DNA of 64,000 bases, taken from Viscum album (Eukaryota; Streptophyta; Magnoliopsida; Santalales; Viscaceae). The notes under the pieces are model-generated. The model ran no database searches. It was given only the letters and a program-made list of their open reading frames with translations, and was not told the DNA's origin. The DNA lies in the NCBI GenBank assembly GCA_963277665.1, contig OY728163.1:1905018644-1905082643 (forward strand), read 5' to 3'. Within the stretch, counting starts at the first letter, position 1, and each line of letters begins with the position of its first letter. The position numbers and the translations under genes are program-made. Below, in pieces: positions 11,928 through 24,100 of this stretch.

Positions 11928-12512
11928 ATGGCTGGATCTAGCAGGCACCAAAGTAACAGTGGATGTGAAGGAAACTGTGACAGTTTTCTGAGTGAGCAAC
12001 TGAATGATATGGGAGATGTAATTAGAACTCTTGTGTTTATCCTGAACCAACTATCTGGAGTCATGACTGACCACGTAAACCTTAGTGATTTCTATAAGGC
12101 ATCATATATGTGAGAAACAAATCCCAATGGAACTACAAGTAATAATCATAAAGGTAAGTGTGTTCAAAAACCTATGTGTCAAAGATGTGGAAAGAAACAC
12201 CTAGGAAAATGTTTCAAAGTGATAGAAATATGCAATAGATGTGGAAATTAAGGCCATGAAGCAAGAACCTGCCATGGAAAAAGGAAACATCCAGTTGACT
12301 CGAGGAAAGGGAAATAAGTTCTTTCTGAGGGATCAATTGAATGTTTTAAATTTGGTGTGCATGGTCATTATGCAAACACATGTCCTATGAAGATGTTTCA
12401 AGAATGGGATCACCAAGATCATAAAAATATTCATTTACCAATACCTAATGCCATTCTGATTGAGGATGAAGAAACCGACAATGACCATTCAAAGGTATGG
12501 ATTATTTCTTAA
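11928..12512 (+). pseudogene. G2 gag-like ORF, 194 codons, three in-frame stops
   Basis: From ATG at 11928 (MAGSSRHQSN...) one frame runs to TAA at 12510-12512, interrupted only by stops at 12111 (TGA), after CNRCGN (TAA) and after RKGK (TAA). It holds three cysteine-rich boxes: CQRCGKKHLGKC (short spacing), CNRCGN-stop-GHEARTC (CX2CX4HX4C) and CFKFGVHGHYANTC (second C changed to F). The N-terminal 60 residues resemble a gypsy gag start, but the PP-x-F-x-G core seen in G1 gag is missing, so an internal deletion probably joined the N-terminus to the nucleocapsid part. A pyrimidine-rich tract ending in AG (TTTTTGGTTTTAG) precedes the ATG and could be a splice acceptor. An acidic tail (EDEETDND) ends the frame. 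All stops are one transition from a sense codon. Confidence 0.85.
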
Positions 12513-14039
12513 CTTTTGTTTTCCTAATTTGGAATCTTGGGATATGATTCGGGATTTTGTTTGTAGGAAAGAATTATTTCAGAATAATTTGGAAAGGAAT
12601 GGTTAATGGATCATGAATAATTTTGAATGAGTAAGAAGTCAACATATAAGGGCTTCATGATTTATGGTTAAATTCTTAAGAGTATTAAGTCTCTTTTGAT
12701 GATAGGGTTACATTAGAAGACTTTTTTATAGTATGTGTAACCCTGATGTTTCATATATGAAAATTTTATTCAAGGAATAGTTATCTTTTCTTTTTTGGAC
12801 ATAGTTATAAAGAACCATTTGGGTTTATATGATCCTTACTTTTGAGGTAATTATGGGTTACTATATGTTATCATGGAAAGTGAAAGGCATGAGAAACAAA
12901 TTGGGGTTAAATTATGTTATGATTATTTTTGAAGATTTTATCTCATTTTGGGGAATGTTGTAAGAATTATATAGTTTTGGAAAAAGGACAACACACAGAC
13001 CGTGTGATAACCTATCGCGTCGGACAAAGCTGTGGGAATCGAACCCACAACCAAAGTGCGACTGGTATTTATCGCCTACCACTGGACTACATGAAGTCCC
13101 TGGTTAGTTTGACTAATTATTTTTAGTTAGATGATTTTAGGAATCAAGAGTAAGTTTATTTTGGGTTATCCATGGAAATGATTATCCTATCATCGAGGAT
13201 ATGTGATTAGGTTAATTACTTTTCAATATGAGAATTTAAGAGCAACTGATGTTATTTGGAGATAAAAGCTAATTTGTACCATGGAAGACTATGTGATTAA
13301 AACATTCAAATATTTGGGTCTCAATCTTAGTTTTGTTTACTTTGAATAATTTTATCGACTATTGTTTATCGAATGGTCTTCGTTGAACTTTGGGTTTTTT
13401 TGGACAAATTTTGGAGATTAAGAATAGATTTTATTTTTATAAAGGATTATACTTTTGTGGATTATCTGATCTTAGACTAACAATTTTGGTTTTGGATTTT
13501 GTCTAAAGACATGGGAAATATATAGTTCTCTTTTGTGGATTAGTTGATTCTCAAGAAGTTGATTATATTACTCTTAATGCGAACAAGTCTTCCTAAGTAC
13601 TCGTCTTTTGGAGAAAATATGAGTTTGATTAAGGAATCTAGTAAAAGTTGAAAGTCTATGTGACAAGTAAGTATGTTTCATTATGATTTAGTTAAGCTCA
13701 AAAAATAAATTCCTCAATGAATAGTTACTTAAAACCAAAAATGTTGTCTGTTAACTTTTCCTACTGGGGAATCAAATACCGTTTAACCCATCACAAGTTT
13801 GTGATTTTCTTATGGTTAACTTTCTCCTAGGCATGTTTACTATCACTCTCCATCAGAACATGACCCTTTGTTTTTTCCTCCATGTCCATATTTTCATACT
13901 TGGAATCCTAGAATGGGTTAACTTGGGTGACCTTTGTACTTCTCTTTCTTTATTTTAATGTGACTTTTTTACTGACTCTTGTTCCGATGTGGGATTTTCA
14001 ATGAAGTTTCCAAGCCCAAATTGCGAGGACGCAATTCCC
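12513..14039 (+). other. G2 interior: non-coding, with relic of the pol 3' end
   Basis: No protein domain is visible over most of this stretch; it contains the antisense tRNA-like unit at 12981-13100. The last bases (13990-14054) read in frame as SKPNCEDAIPKREEGCN. This resembles the F-E-D-E...K-G-G end of chromovirus pol that normally overlaps the PPT and LTR start. Gag start and pol end thus remain while everything between is replaced or lost. Confidence 0.6.
12981..13100 (-). ncRNA. tRNA-like Pol III unit (SINE head or tRNA relic), antisense in G2
   Basis: The minus strand has an A box TAGTCCAGTGG (13089-13079) fitting TRGYNNARNGG and a B box GGTTCGATTCC (13045-13035) fitting GGTTCGANTCC, at tRNA-like spacing (33 bases between). 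The T arm GTGGG-TTCGATT-CCCAC pairs perfectly. A T-run (12985-12981) lies about 50 bases past the T arm, where Pol III would stop. The acceptor stem does not pair and the anticodon loop would be eight bases, so this is not a working tRNA gene. A tRNA-derived SINE head or an old tRNA copy are both possible. A small hairpin CACAC...GTGTG (12992-13006) lies in its 3' part. Confidence 0.65.
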
Positions 14040-14054
14040 AAAAGGGAGGAAGGA
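14040..14054 (+). other. G2 polypurine tract
   Basis: AAAAGGGAGGAAGGA abuts the 3' LTR start TGTAACACC with no spacer. It would prime plus-strand cDNA synthesis. Confidence 0.92.
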
Positions 14055-17000
14055 TGTAACACCCCAGGTAAATAAGGAATATGAAATTTTCACATTTATC
14101 CATATTTGTGAATAAAATATTAATATAACTTTAAAGGGGATTCTATGCTCGATGGCGTACCCAATACACAACAACGAGTTTCTTGGAAATCTTACGTTGC
14201 ACTCTAATAATAAAATAATATTATTTTAAATTGCAGTTAATGCCTAGTTGTTGTAATGGAGGGAATGAATAGAACTAACTACAAAATGATTATATATGTT
14301 TGTCAAATATTTTTACTTTTACAATAAATGTTCGAGGATTAAAAATGCGAATGAATCCAATTTTAAGTGTAAACATTCAAATATTCTTTAAAAGGTCGAT
14401 TAACCGCCTTTTGATGACGAACCTCTTTTAAATACACTTTTTGACAATCTTATGTGTTATATATGACAAAATAAAATTCTTCTTTAAAACCGTGACATCA
14501 AAATTTACTTTGTGTAAAGTTTTGGTATTTTTCCGATAATGTTCATTTTTTAATGAATAGTGAAAAATGTTGTATTTTAATTGAAAACCTCTCTTTAATA
14601 TAATTTATTTATATGATTATATTTTCTTTTGAAGTTGTTTCAATGTGAAATTAGAATATATTTTTACCATTTAATCCAATAGTGGTGGTTGGAATTAATA
14701 TCATCTTGAAATTGGACTTAAACTAGTGTCAATATTTTGATACTTATTGTTCCATAAAAACACGCTATTTGTTCTGACATCGGGAATTAATTATTAAATT
14801 TATTAATGTAACTTATATGTTTTGAATTTTTTAAAATAGACATCATTTTTGAATTCTGAATATCAAATATATCCTAGGGTGAATTTTTGGTAATTTTCTG
14901 AAAAACTTCAATTTTTGATGAATAGTGAAACCACAAAGTGGTAGTTAAAGAAACTGATTTTACGTTTAAATGAAATTTTACCACTTCTGTGATTTGAATT
15001 TCAAAAATCTGACATACATGGTTGTCATTAAGAAGTAAAATGTGGTTCAATGAGATTAAAATAATTTTTTGGTGAATAATAACTTTTAAGTTTATTAATC
15101 GCCATTAGAGGTAATTAGTGTAATTTATGGTAAAAATAATGTTTTAATAATATGAAATGACCAAGACACATGTCCTACCCTCATTGTATGTGTCATGGCC
15201 GACCAATAAAATCCATGGGGAAACTTGGGGACCCCATGGATCCACTTTGGTAGGAAAATGACATTAATACCTTTTTATTTAAATTTAAAGTTAAAATGTC
15301 ACAAACATGTGTTGTTTTACTAAAACAATTTTTACATGGGGTTATACATGTCATATTTTTTACTATAAATATTCATTAAAAATATAAAAAGATTTCATAC
15401 ATCCTGATATTTTTTTATAATTTTTAGACACTAAATAAATTAAATTATTTATGACACCATGATGATGCAGCGATTACCTCATTATTTAACGATTTAAATA
15501 AAATGAAAAGATAATGTACAATCTAAGACCTACATTTTTCACAAACATATTTTATGGGTTCATTTAGAAACCTTATCATCTTATCCTAGAAATATATCCT
15601 TTTGGGACCTTTAAAATCCGACAAGCATTATATAATAAAGTAATATTTTATAACTTTCCAAGAGTTCCCCTCCTCTCCTCTTATAAAAGGCCCCCACCTC
15701 TACCACCTTACCCACACCTCTCAAGCATTTGGCTCAGCCAACCCCTTCCCATTTAATCTCTTCACATCCCTCTATTCATCATTTAATCCTCACCTTTGGG
15801 CATAATCCTTTCCAAGGAAGTCTTTGATCTCAAATAAAAAAGAGTTACCCGATTTAAAGGTAGTGTCTTCCCTTGTGTTCTTTTGTTTTATTTTTCTTCT
15901 TCAAACCCCTAAACTCTTTTTATTACATTATTTTGAAAAAACCACCATTATATTAAATATACTAGGATGTTTTTTTGTTAAGGATTCAAGCTATACTTAC
16001 ACACACCTTCATCTAATGGTTAAAGAACATACTGTTTCTGTGGATGGAGAATTTCTGCCTCATGAAACGATTATTTTTCAATCTCCTCTTAACACCTTTC
16101 ATGGTGGCCATTATTATGTCACTATATTTTATATATGATTTATATGGTATTTATGTTTTATATATGCTCCTGAATTTTATATTTAAATCATGCCTTTATG
16201 CTTTTCATGTTGTGCAAATGTGATAATTTCATACGAGGAAGTGTGGACTACCGCCCCCTCAAGTGATGTGACTCATTCATGCAATACATGGAATGTATAA
16301 AGAATAAAATTAATGAAGATATGTGACCTATATAACATATATATTATAATGGAATTATAATATATATATATCTCTCAATTATTTTTAATTCCATTAATAT
16401 GACAAAGAAATGAAAGTAGTGTTCATGCGTACGTACGGCCTACTGTCTCCATGAACGGTGCATTTCATTTCTTACATCTAAATGATTATTAAATATTATA
16501 AATACATGTATATTCTGGACCTATATGATATATATGATATCCAAATCATGAATATCATTCTGGATATAATGATCCTTTGACCACACGAATAACATGTAAT
16601 TGTAAGAAGTCCACTTTCGACTTAAGAACTAAATATCGACAAAACAATCACTATTAACTTAAATGATTACATAATGTTTATAACATGGAAATAAGTGATA
16701 TAAAAGAAATAATTAACTTGAAAAAGGTTCATAAGAAATTATAAATTAACTCAAGTTTATTATTCAGGACGTTAAAGAAAGATCGAGTCAAGTCGGACCC
16801 GAGGTAAGGGATCCAACCACTCTCTTTTTTTTTAAGTACTCTCTTTTATGTCATTTCTTTTAAGCTCGTATTTATTATGTTTGGGGATGTTATTTTGTAT
16901 TCCTAATACTTTAATGTTTCTTTTCATATTATTCGAGACCCTATTAGATATCATAAATCCATTTTTTGGAAGTTTTAAGTGGCGCTGTTAGGCTGCCGAG

Positions 17001-18759
17001 TTTTCGTAATGGATTTTTCATCTCACTTTTATTCCCATGACATTTATGCTACGTTCGCCACTATTTCCTTTGAGTGGTGTATGTACTGCCCATTATTATA
17101 CACTTTGTGTAGTATAATTTCATTTATGGGTATTTAAATCTTCATTGTATGACCCTTCTTCCATGTGGTGTACGTTTCGAAAGTTACCCAACTCGGTAAG
17201 GGGACCTTTCGCCCTCCTCTTTTTAAAAGACATCTTTTGTTATGTCTTTTAATTTACATCTTATTATGTTGGGATATGTTATTATATATCCTTATTGATG
17301 TAAAATCTATTTCCAAGTGATGAGATAACATTTTTGTCTCATCAACTCATTTTTTGAATTTTAAAGTGACGTCGTTAGGCTGTCGAATTTTTAAAAGGGA
17401 ACATCTTAACCAAATTTCGATTTCTTTGGGTTAAACTTGTAATTCTTGAACATGTCATCCTATGAATATGTGTGAATGACCTCTGATTGTTTCACACTTA
17501 ATATCCACTTGTATTGGGTGTATTCATATTTCTCACACATAATTATGTGATATATTTATCCTTAATTTAAGGATACCATCTTTATAATGGATTTCATCTC
17601 AATTTACATTTCCATTGAGACTTCATTGTTGTTATGCACCAATTCACTCTTATATGGTGTATATAGTGTCCTTTGACATATTATATCATTATTACCTTTA
17701 TTCTCATGATATTATAAAGTTCGGATTAAATGTTATTCTGAAATTATTTATATTCATGAGTCTCTCATTTTGTTAAAAACTCTTTAACAAAAATATCGTT
17801 TTAATTGTTTTAAAGATTCATTATTCTAAATATTTATCTTTAATGTCCATGTTTTCAAAATGGTTTTCAGTATTTATTTATATGGAAATTAATGTTTTAA
17901 AATTGTAATTCCATTAAAAGCTTCAAAGTGGTATGGGACACTTTGATTCAAAAATCTCTTTTAAATGGTTTTTGAAAATGGATTTATAAATTCAATATCT
18001 TGGAATTACTTATTGTGATTGCAAATGGAATGTTGTTATTAAAATGTTTATATTTTCAATATTTTATGTGTAATGATGGTAATTGGAAATTTTACAAGTG
18101 GTTACGTGATAAACCATATGACGAGTGGTGTCGTGAATACCAGGATGGGTGGTTACGTTATAACCTCCAATGCATTGGGTTTGGAAGTCGGTTGTATGGC
18201 TATTCCATTAAGTATGTGTGGAAGTCGACCGTATGGTTATTCCATTTAAGTATGTTTATATCCCAAGTTACCTTTATATATTATGTGTTCTCCATATGGG
18301 TTTTATGGTAATATTTTGGCTACAAAAGGGTAAGTAATGATCTTTTATTCAGTGAAGAGTTTTTACTACTTCATAAAGGTGAAAAGTATTACTTTGGTAA
18401 ATTACTCATGGATTACTTGTTGTTTTTGAAAAACTAACAATTTTCCTTCTTTTTATATCCTTTACTGGGCTTTTTAAGCTCATCCCATGTTTTTGAAATG
18501 TTTTCCACAAGACTTAAAGATCAATAAGGTCAAGGATGGGATCAAGGAAATACATTCTATCTAAAACATGGTACTAGACATGTTTCTTTTTAAGTGTTTT
18601 TTTTATTTTATGGAAACTTAGTATAAGTGTCTACTATGTAATATTTTGAGATGTAATAGTTATGTCCTAATTCCCTAAAACTCTAAAACTGAAAAGATCA
18701 TCTATGTGAATTATTCGTTTAATTCATGATTAAGTAATGTTTAAGGTCGGGGCCTTATA
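14055..18759 (+). repeat. G2 3' LTR (4705 bp)
   Basis: Colinear with 7020-11723. In the first ~300 bases I count about 17 differences, many of them C/T or G/A. In the CGGGTGG repeat (18078-18155) the differences from the 5' copy are all CG- or G-to-A type changes. It ends CCTTATA directly before the TCCAA duplication. Confidence 0.95.
15682..15689 (+). promoter_or_regulatory. TATA box of G2 3' LTR
   Basis: TATAAAAG in the same context as 8650-8657. In this LTR it would drive transcription out into the right flank, antisense to G1. Confidence 0.6.
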
Positions 18760-18764
18760 TCCAA
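18760..18764. repeat. Target-site duplication TCCAA, right copy
   Basis: Five bases immediately after the LTR end CCTTATA; identical to 7015-7019. Confidence 0.93.
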
Positions 18765-19418
18765 TGACCAATATTGGATTAAATTGTAAAAATATAATCT
18801 AATTATACTTTAAAACCCATTAAAAAGATAATATAACCATAAAAATAAATTAGATAATAAAAAGGCAGTTTTGAATTTAAATATTTTATTTTTCACTATT
18901 CATTTAGAAATGAATTTTATCAAAAAAATAGGAAAAATATACCCTAAGTAAAATTTTATGTCCTGATTCTAAATAAGAATTTTATTTTGTCAAATAGAAC
19001 ATATAAAAGTGACCAAAACTATATTTAAATAGGGTTCATCTTCAAAAGGCTGTAAATCGACCTTTTAATGAATATTAGAGTATTTATGCTTAAATCAGAT
19101 TCTTTCTTATTTTAAGCCTCTAAAATTTATTGGATAAATATAAACATTTAGCAAACATGTATATTCCTAATTTAGTTAGTTCTGTCGATTCCTTCCAACA
19201 AAACGTCTCGGCATTAGCTACCATTCAAAATAATAGTATATTCTCATTTTTTAGTATGACCCAATGTTGTGTGCGACATAAGATTTCAATGAACCCTGTT
19301 GTTGCGTATCGGTCATTCCATCAAACATTGAATCCCCTTTAAAGAAAAATTAATATTTAATACACAAATATTAATAAATATGAAAATTTTATATTCTTTA
19401 TTTACCTGGGATGTTACG
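18760..19418 (-). repeat. G1 5' LTR, distal part carrying the LTR start
   Basis: Immediately right of G2 the reverse complement of LTR positions about 1-660 resumes. Matches include ATATTGGATTAAAT at 18771, ATTTTTCACTATTCATTTAG near 18890, and the terminal block TTTACCTGGGATGTTACG at 19401-19418, which is the inverse of the G2 LTR start TGTAACACCCCAGGTAAA. The outermost base reads G where A is expected (TG changed to CG on the minus strand). Together with 3841-7019 this gives an LTR of about 3.8 kb, shortened by deletions against 4.7 kb in G2. Confidence 0.85.
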
Positions 19419-21180
19419 CATGTATGGTATTCTTCTTGTTTATCCTTGTTTACTCCCTTGTTGTGCTTTATATCTAAACCATTTCTTATTTATGACCTTG
19501 GGTTATCCCATGCAATGTAATGTAAGAAATAATGAGTTCATCTTGTTAAAGAAGTTTGAAATAATGATGTTTTATTTCAAGTTTTAATTTGTTATGTAAT
19601 GTTCCTAATTTCCCATGAAACTATAACTCTTCATCCATGGAGTTTTTTTTAATTGAATTTCGTGTAATAAATCATGATTATGTTTGTATTAAAGAACAGA
19701 TTTGTCATATTAACAATCTCTTATACTCATGGTGTTTCATGTCATATATTCTATTGAAAATTATTTTCCACTTTTCAAATCTCAGTGTGTTACATTCTAC
19801 CGTCCTTAATAAATTCTATCCTTTCAATTTAATATTGATCTTGATAATAATGTGTTGGATATTTGAAAATACTTTTATTATAAAATGAAACCCTAAAAAG
19901 GAATATTAAAACATCCTTTGGATAAATGATAAATGGAAGTAAAAGTGTCATCTATAAAAAATTAAAAGTCTTCCAAATATGATAATATTTTTCAGATGTA
20001 AATATATATAAATATATGAAATGAAAAAATAATCATAGAGAGTAATAGATATAATTAATCATAAGAATATGAATGTTCTTGAGAAAATCAACAAAAAAAT
20101 CCATAAATAGGTAATGAGTGAAAAGACAATCAGTTCCTTAAATACAAAACTATTTGGATAAAAAGTTTGGTTTGAAGAAACTTTTGCAATATTTTGGGGA
20201 TTATTTTAATATTATGATATAGAAAACAGGAAAATAAAATTTTAATTTCATCAATTTTTTATTTTTAGGTAAATTTTCACATCATTTCTTACTATATGAA
20301 ATGAATATTCAAGAAGAATTTCTTAATTATTAATGCACTAAAATTAAAATTTAATTTATCATGATAACTAATAAAGATCAAATTTTTATTTTAAATTTAT
20401 TCACTAAACCCAAAATATATTGAAAAGGGTATCAGATACAGTACTATAATCTCTAATACCTTAATAGTAACTACCAAAAATCAACTTAGTCCATTTTATA
20501 AATTGGTAGCCTTAATACTCATTCAAATTATGTCTCATCAATTTCAAATTTATCAAATTTATAAGGTAATCCATTGAATTTCAAAAGTATACATAACATT
20601 ATATTCCACAAAAAACCTAAATTATATCCTAATTTTACATACCAAATATTTTATTATCTTGATCTCTATAAAACCATAAAAAAATGAATTCTTCCAAAAA
20701 TAAAATCATTGTATATAAAATATATTACATAAATTCAAGAATATATTACTTTCCATATTGGATAAAAAAACAATCAAATAACTAATTTATTTTAAGATTA
20801 TTAATTATTTCCCAAAAACATTTATTTATCATTTTTATCACAAAATTTAGAAGATATTATTGGTTATCTTCCCTCAATCATGTGTTTTCTAAAAAGTTCA
20901 TATTTCCACAAAATAATGATTCTTTATAAAATTCAACAAATTATGTTAAATCCATAGAAAATACTAATTCATTAAAATTATTATATGATTCATGATTCAT
21001 ATAATGGTAATATCATTTATAAGACTCTTCTAAAAAAATTGATGAATCAAAATAAAAAGGTACTTTAATCCTTTCATGTTGGTTATATTAATAAAATAAG
21101 CTTGACCTTGATCCATTATCTTCTTATGATGTATATTTCATTTACTATCATGTAATAGATTCACATAGTTTCCAATCTAT
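19419..21180. other. AT-rich sequence, nothing recognised
   Basis: Flank of G1. Short open frames (such as 19637-19888) have no domain and composition-driven codons. No LTR end, PBS, RNA gene or tandem repeat was seen. Confidence 0.5.
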
Positions 21181-24100
21181 ATATAGTTGAGGCCTTAAAC
21201 AATGGAAACTTCATTCCTTTCTTTACATTCCTTAGCGTGGTTGATCTCCTCTCCCCACATGTAGAAATATCTTATTTATTTCAAGCATGTACCAGGGTGT
21301 TTTCTTCCATAATTATCACATGGGGAAATAGTTCATTACATTTATCTCATTTTAAATAGACTTCTTCATTTCACGCATCATATCATTTGTCCTTTTTAAT
21401 CCATAATACATGGAGAATTCTTTCTCTATCTTGATAGTACATGGTACTATGTCCTTGAATGATGATAATGTTTTGGACACTAATGACCTTTGATGTATTT
21501 TCTTCAACCCATTAATGAAATTATCAATATACATCTTCACACTATATATGTCATTAATATCATTCCTTTTAAACCATGTATGTTTGGTTTTATAATTAGT
21601 GGCATTTTTATATTCATTTTATCATAGAGTCAGAAATTTTCTATTTATATCTACTAGTTGATTTTGATAAAAATACTTTTCCATGAAGAGTAACATAAAA
21701 TTAAACCATTCCATGTTTGATAATTTTTTTTATCATTTTTTTAATCAATGACCACTATTGATACTCATCTTCTTAGAGATGATAATCATCCATGAAAACC
21801 TTATTCTCTGTATATAAAACCTTATGTTCACCAAAGTTCATTTAAGGTCATCATACATTCAACTATTTCATGATTTTTTATAAATATAATTGGATATAAC
21901 AAAATATTATCCCCATCATCATGTACTAGGTAAAGCTCAAGTAAAGCACAACATTCTTTTTTCATAATTATTAGTCCTAGATTAATCTTATCCAAAACCA
22001 AATAAACTATTAGTATAAAAAAAAGATATATTGGTCTGAAAACCGAATAATATCATCCTTACCAAAACATTAAAACATTATTTTGTAATTATTATCAAAT
22101 TACACCATGGGATTTGTTAAATGATCTATGATTTTTATAGTTTTTTTCCAAATTTTTATATTATATTTTATCTGATACAAACTTTCAAAAATTATATCCT
22201 AGTATCACATAGGTAATGGTTACATTATCACATTAGCACTTCATAGAAGATATTTCTTCTAAAAGGAATGAATAGTTTGTATCTCTTGGTAAACTAGGTA
22301 ATTACTTGAAAATGCATATAACATTTTAAATCAAAAAAAATATAAGGTGTTGTCTTTTAGAACAACATTATTAACCTCAGGAAATCCATTCATAATAATC
22401 ATAAATAAAAACCTAGTATCCTTGGGAAAATAAAACATAAATAATGAATTATCATAGATTCAAAAAAATGGTATTCATATAATAAAAGATACCATTGTTA
22501 AAAAATTATAATCAATACAAATTTCAAAATAACAAATACATATGACATTAAGATATTAACTTGAGAATAATATGGGAGGAATCAAGGATGATCAAATAAA
22601 TCAATATAAAAAATCACCTGATATTGAATTTTTTCCATAGAAATTAGAAATATAAAAATAATCCCATGGAATTCAAAAAATGATATCATAAATAGGGAAT
22701 TCATAATTCTAGATATCTGAAACATATTATCAGTTCTTCTCACAAGATACTCTAAAACTATGGGTAAACCCCATTTAATTTGGAAATTTTTGTTGTCTCG
22801 TGAGACATACTAATTCATTAAGGAGATATGTAATTATAGTCCCCACCAATCACGTACTATGTCTAGTTATTTACACATATGAAATTGGGGAATCATAATA
22901 AATAGAAAAACAAGTTATATACTACTTGACTTATGAAATTTTAATATATACCCCTATCAGTAAACATAATAATAAACATTATTTTGTAATGAGGTGAATA
23001 TTAATAAAACTTTACATCCCTAGTCAATGTGATAATAAAAAGTCAAAAATAATAATAATTATGGTATCTATACAACATAGAACTTATGTAACAATTGAAA
23101 AATAAAGTTTTGATGTATTTTTTGAATATAAATACCAAAAAATATCATTAGAATATTATTCAATAAAAGAATATTTTTAATTTGGGAATAATTACTATAA
23201 TTTAAATGTAATAAAATTCATATAAATTATTTTTAGAATAAAATTTTATATTTACAAATTAAAACTTAAAACATTTAGTGGCCTTGACATTGGGAAATTC
23301 TATAATTTTAGATGTGTTAAAACAAATATTCTATTAACATTTTCACTAAAATCCAAGCATGACTTCTATGGAGAGAAAATGAATATTCTTATAAATAAAT
23401 TGATTAAAATTAAGAAAATGGTAAAAAATATATTTAATTATTCTAATTTATAATGTTAAAAAAAATTATTAATATACATTTACAAATCATGTATTAGGAA
23501 GAAAAATCATTTTTGACAGAAAAAAATCATTAACTTAAAAACATTTTCCCGCAATAGTTTATGTAAAAATTAGATTAAAATGATTATATTACTTGGAAAT
23601 TTAATTAATAAATATATTTTATTAAAATAAATGGTTTTTACGATAGAAATACCAAATAATTTCCACATAAGACACATAAACATAATCAATCTTGAAGAAC
23701 AGTGAAATTTTAAAATAAACCCTTACCAAATTGGTAACTTATGAATCATAGAACCCATAAAATATATAACATAAATTGATAATTTATATGCCATTAAAAT
23801 AAATATATTCATTATATAATACATAAATCATGCATTATATACACCACATAATGGAATAAGTGGTGTATATTTCATTTGTCTCATAGAAGTAAAAGTGATA
23901 TGAGAAACCCTTACCCTGGGTTTAAATTCATTTATATGTGTCCAAAACACATGTATAAAAAATATACGTTGATTATAAACATATTATATAACCATACTCA
24001 TATATAAAATACTATATATTATTTAATTTTATTATTTTTCCACATGTTTATTAATAAATATTTTTTAAAACAAATGTTTTGGGTGATAATTACTTCATTT

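Larger units (their letters stand above)
7020..18759 (+). mobile_element. G2: complete non-autonomous gypsy element with giant LTRs (LARD-like)
   Basis: It has two direct LTRs of 4704 and 4705 bp, a PBS at 11726, a polypurine tract at 14040-14054, and a perfect 5-bp target-site duplication TCCAA at 7015-7019 and 18760-18764. The interior is only 2.3 kb: a broken gag (11928-12512) and the extreme 3' end of pol before the PPT; protease, RT, RNase H and integrase are missing. LTR identity by hand count is about 94-95% over the first 300 bases. It is inserted in opposite orientation in the LTR of the related element G1. Movement would have needed enzymes from a full-length relative. The proportions resemble large retrotransposon derivatives (LARDs) of cereals; that label is by analogy. 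Confidence 0.95.
1..19418 (-). mobile_element. G1: Ty3/gypsy chromovirus-like (Tekay/Del-type) LTR retrotransposon, partial, split by G2
   Basis: Reading on the minus strand, the order is 5' LTR (19418 to 18760, then 7019 to 3841), PBS (3838-3830), gag, protease, RT, RNase H and integrase, which runs off the left window edge at its third catalytic residue. The rest of integrase, any chromodomain and the 3' LTR lie outside. The domain order with integrase last is Ty3/gypsy; the RT, RNase H and integrase wording (below) resembles plant chromoviruses. The frame is broken by many stops and some frameshifts, so it cannot act by itself. G2 occupies 7020-18759 inside its 5' LTR. Clade assignment is inference from remembered motif patterns, not a tree. 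Confidence 0.88.

Noticed and set aside
12981..13100. Functional tRNA gene
   Set aside because: Acceptor stem does not pair and the anticodon loop would be eight bases; only the Pol III boxes and T arm are good.
21352..21540. 62-codon minus-strand frame resembling a gag fragment
   Set aside because: Charged and helical-looking, but no zinc knuckle, PPxFxG core or flanking gag context could be found.
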